Shown here: one piece after another, positions 5,884 to 7,378 of the stretch
How the letters are laid out: each line of letters starts with the position of its first letter
Position numbering within the stretch: position 1 is the stretch's first letter
Assembly: GCA_013388565.1 (NCBI GenBank)
Contig: JACAEZ010000201.1
Span: 1-7,378 of the forward strand
DNA length: 7,378 bases
Direction of reading: 5' to 3'
From: Campylobacterales bacterium
GTDB taxonomy: Bacteria > Campylobacterota > Campylobacteria > Campylobacterales > JACAEZ01
Made by a program: the position numbers and the translations under genes
Notes under the pieces: model-generated
The model's database searches: none
Told to the model about the DNA's origin: nothing
The model's input: only the letters and a program-made list of their open reading frames with translations

Positions 5884-6768
5884 ATGAAACTATACAAAAC
5901 AACGATAAAACCGACTTCAAATTTTGCTACAAATTTTAGAGGTGATACCTTATTTGGGCAGATTTGTTGGGGTATAAAGTATCTATATGGTAAAGAGAGG
6001 TTGGAAAATTTAGTAGCTCATCATAAACAAAAACCTTTTTTGATATGTAGTGATGGCTTTAAAAAAGATTTTTTACCAAAGCCAAAACTTCCAAAATATC
6101 TTCTTACAACAGATAAAAACAAAAAATCAAAAGAGCTTAAAAAAGAGGTTTGGATAGCTTATGATGATTTGATACATGGCAATTTTGATAAAGCTATAAA
6201 AGATGATAAAAAAACAGACGAACAACTTATCATGCACAATAAAATAAATAGATTAAGCGGTACAACTGGTGGCAATGGGTTTGACCCATTTGGTGTTGAA
6301 GATATAGTGTATAGTGATTTTGATGTCTATTTTTTGATTGATGAAGATGTTTTTAAACAAAATGAGTTAAAAGAGTGTTTGGAGTTTGTAGCAAATCATG
6401 GTTATGGCAAAGATGTCACTTGGGGTAAAGGTAGGTTTGAGTTTGAGAATTTTGAAAATGTTGATAAATATCTAAATCATGTTAGCAATACTTACATGAG
6501 CTTAAATGATTTTAATGCAAACAATACAGTTGCAAAAGAGTTTTATTATGATGTGTTTGTTAGATTTGGCAAAATGGGTTTTGATAGAGCAAATAAAAAT
6601 CCATTTAAAAAGCCTATCATGTTGGCTGATTTTGGGGCTGTCATGGTGTTTGATGAACTCTCATCAAAAAATTATGTTGGAAGTGTCATTGAAAATATTT
6701 CAACTGTTTATGATGATGTTATCCATCAAGGTTATGCGATTGCGATTTCAATCAAAGGATTGTCATGA
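5884..6768 (+). CDS. csm4: Csm4, RAMP subunit capping the crRNA 5' end
   Basis: This 294-residue RAMP protein has the usual Csm4 length. Visible landmarks are GDTLFGQICWG (20-30) in the first RAMP domain, a central MHNKINRLSGTTGG (about 117-130) that matches the conserved N-R-x-(S/T)-G segment of Csm4, and a glycine-rich loop H172-GYGKDVTWGKGRFE. Csm4 binds the 5' handle of crRNA and joins Cas10 to the Csm3 backbone. A second RAMP-like half follows to the end. It overlaps csm5 by an ATGA at 6765-6768. Its partner Cas10 is encoded here by an interrupted gene, so whether a full complex can form depends on the fate of that stop codon. Confidence 0.92.
   Translation: MKLYKTTIKPTSNFATNFRGDTLFGQICWGIKYLYGKERLENLVAHHKQKPFLICSDGFKKDFLPKPKLPKYLLTTDKNKKSKELKKEVWIAYDDLIHGNFDKAIKDDKKTDEQLIMHNKINRLSGTTGGNGFDPFGVEDIVYSDFDVYFLIDEDVFKQNELKECLEFVANHGYGKDVTWGKGRFEFENFENVDKYLNHVSNTYMSLNDFNANNTVAKEFYYDVFVRFGKMGFDRANKNPFKKPIMLADFGAVMVFDELSSKNYVGSVIENISTVYDDVIHQGYAIAISIKGLS
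6754..6759 (+). promoter_or_regulatory. Ribosome binding site of csm5
   Basis: AAAGGA lies 5 bases before the ATG at 6765, inside the end of csm4. The layout, AAAGGA then a short spacer then TCATGA, closely copies the cas6/cas10 junction. Confidence 0.65.
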
Positions 6769-7378
6769 AAATAGGTAATAAAGATATTTTTAAACTAAAA
6801 CTAACCGCACTTACTCCTATTCATATCGGAACTGGTGAAGATTTTGAGCCTACAAATTATGTGTGCGACTATATCACTGATAAAAATGGACAAAAAAAAG
6901 ATAGATTGTTTGAATTTAGAGAAGTTGATTTTATAAAAGCTTTAAATAAAACTAAAAAAGCTGAATTTATGAGGCTTGTAAATGACACTCATGAATATGC
7001 TAGATTTAAGCTTTATGATTTTATTTATAAAAATCGAGAGATTGCTAAAAAAGTGGCTTTTAATAATATTCAAGTTTTAGAAGAGGTGGCAAAAGAGTAT
7101 CATAGCAAAATTGGTAAAGTTGTTCAAAAAGAGGGAAAAGGAAAAAATGTTTTTAACGATTTTTTTATATCCAGAACATTTTATAATCATGACCAAAAAC
7201 TGGCAATCATTCCAGGTAGTAGCATAAAAGGGAGCATTTCAACTGCTTATCAAGAGTTTTATTTTAAAAAATTGGGAGATTATGAGAAAGTAAAAGAGCT
7301 ATTTTTAAAGCCAGATGATAAAAATATTTTCAAAAATTTTTTGGTTTCTGATACAAAAAATATTTCACAATCTACTAT
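6765..7378 (+). CDS. csm5: Csm5, RAMP subunit capping the crRNA 3' end (3' end outside window)
   Basis: The frame starts at ATG 6765 in an ATGA overlap with csm4 and stays open to the window edge, giving 204 residues of what is usually a longer protein. It begins with the Csm5 signature LTALTPIHIGTGEDFEPTNY (13-32) and carries IPGSSIKGSISTAY (149-162), the conserved RAMP loop of this family. Csm5 sits at the 3' end of the crRNA-bound backbone and takes part in crRNA maturation. No stop or frameshift is seen in the part available. The truncation is caused by the window border, not by a lesion. Confidence 0.93.
   Translation, partial: MKIGNKDIFKLKLTALTPIHIGTGEDFEPTNYVCDYITDKNGQKKDRLFEFREVDFIKALNKTKKAEFMRLVNDTHEYARFKLYDFIYKNREIAKKVAFNNIQVLEEVAKEYHSKIGKVVQKEGKGKNVFNDFFISRTFYNHDQKLAIIPGSSIKGSISTAYQEFYFKKLGDYEKVKELFLKPDDKNIFKNFLVSDTKNISQST

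Noticed and set aside
6506..6778. Open frame overlapping csm4 in another + frame
   Set aside because: It lies wholly within and across the end of csm4, lacks a binding site and encodes an unlikely Met/Leu/Ile-rich product.
1..7378. CRISPR array or repeats of the AAAAGATAGTG kind
   Set aside because: The short recurring string falls in coding sequence (Lys-Asp-Ser codons) at irregular spacing; no repeat-spacer pattern is present.

Overview
The window is a strongly AT-rich stretch from a bacterium. Every gene lies on the + strand and the genes are packed almost without gaps. It holds most of a type III-A (Csm) CRISPR-Cas operon. The AT-rich codon choice, tight ATGA junctions and protein flavour would suit a member of the Campylobacterota (Sulfurimonas/Arcobacter-like). 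That placement is an impression from composition, not a demonstrated identity, and other AT-rich bacteria remain possible.

Layout: the C-terminal end of a WYL-domain regulator (1-204) overlaps cas6 (198-1040), which overlaps cas10/csm1 (1037-3427). cas10 is split by one in-frame TAA at 1433-1435, exactly between the HD nuclease domain and the rest of the protein. Both sides are in the same frame, so this is a nonsense codon and not a frameshift. Next comes a type VII toxin-antitoxin pair, mntA (3424-3732) and hepT (3725-4078), then csm2 (4107-4490) and csm3 (4492-5172). A second toxin-antitoxin-like pair follows: a UPF0175 small protein (5174-5410) and a PIN-domain DUF3368 protein (5407-5883). 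csm4 (5884-6768) and csm5 (6765 to the window edge, incomplete) end the window. No CRISPR array, adaptation genes (cas1/cas2) or Csm6-type effector lie inside it.

How the genes work together: Cas6 would cut precursor crRNA. Cas10, Csm2, Csm3, Csm4 and Csm5 would form the crRNA-guided interference complex, in which Csm3 cuts target RNA and the Cas10 Palm/GGDD site would make cyclic oligoadenylate. The standard gene order cas10-csm2-csm3-csm4-csm5 is kept, but two unrelated antitoxin-toxin modules sit precisely at gene junctions (cas10/csm2 and csm3/csm4). They are tied into the operon by overlapping or abutting reading frames. Together with the nonsense codon in cas10, this nested layout is the most interesting aspect of the window. 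A role as an addiction or guard device for the CRISPR operon is a reasonable hypothesis but is not shown by the sequence.

There is no non-coding stretch longer than about 30 bases. The apparent gap 1436-1648 is the continuation of the cas10 frame after the stop. No promoter or terminator could be supported.
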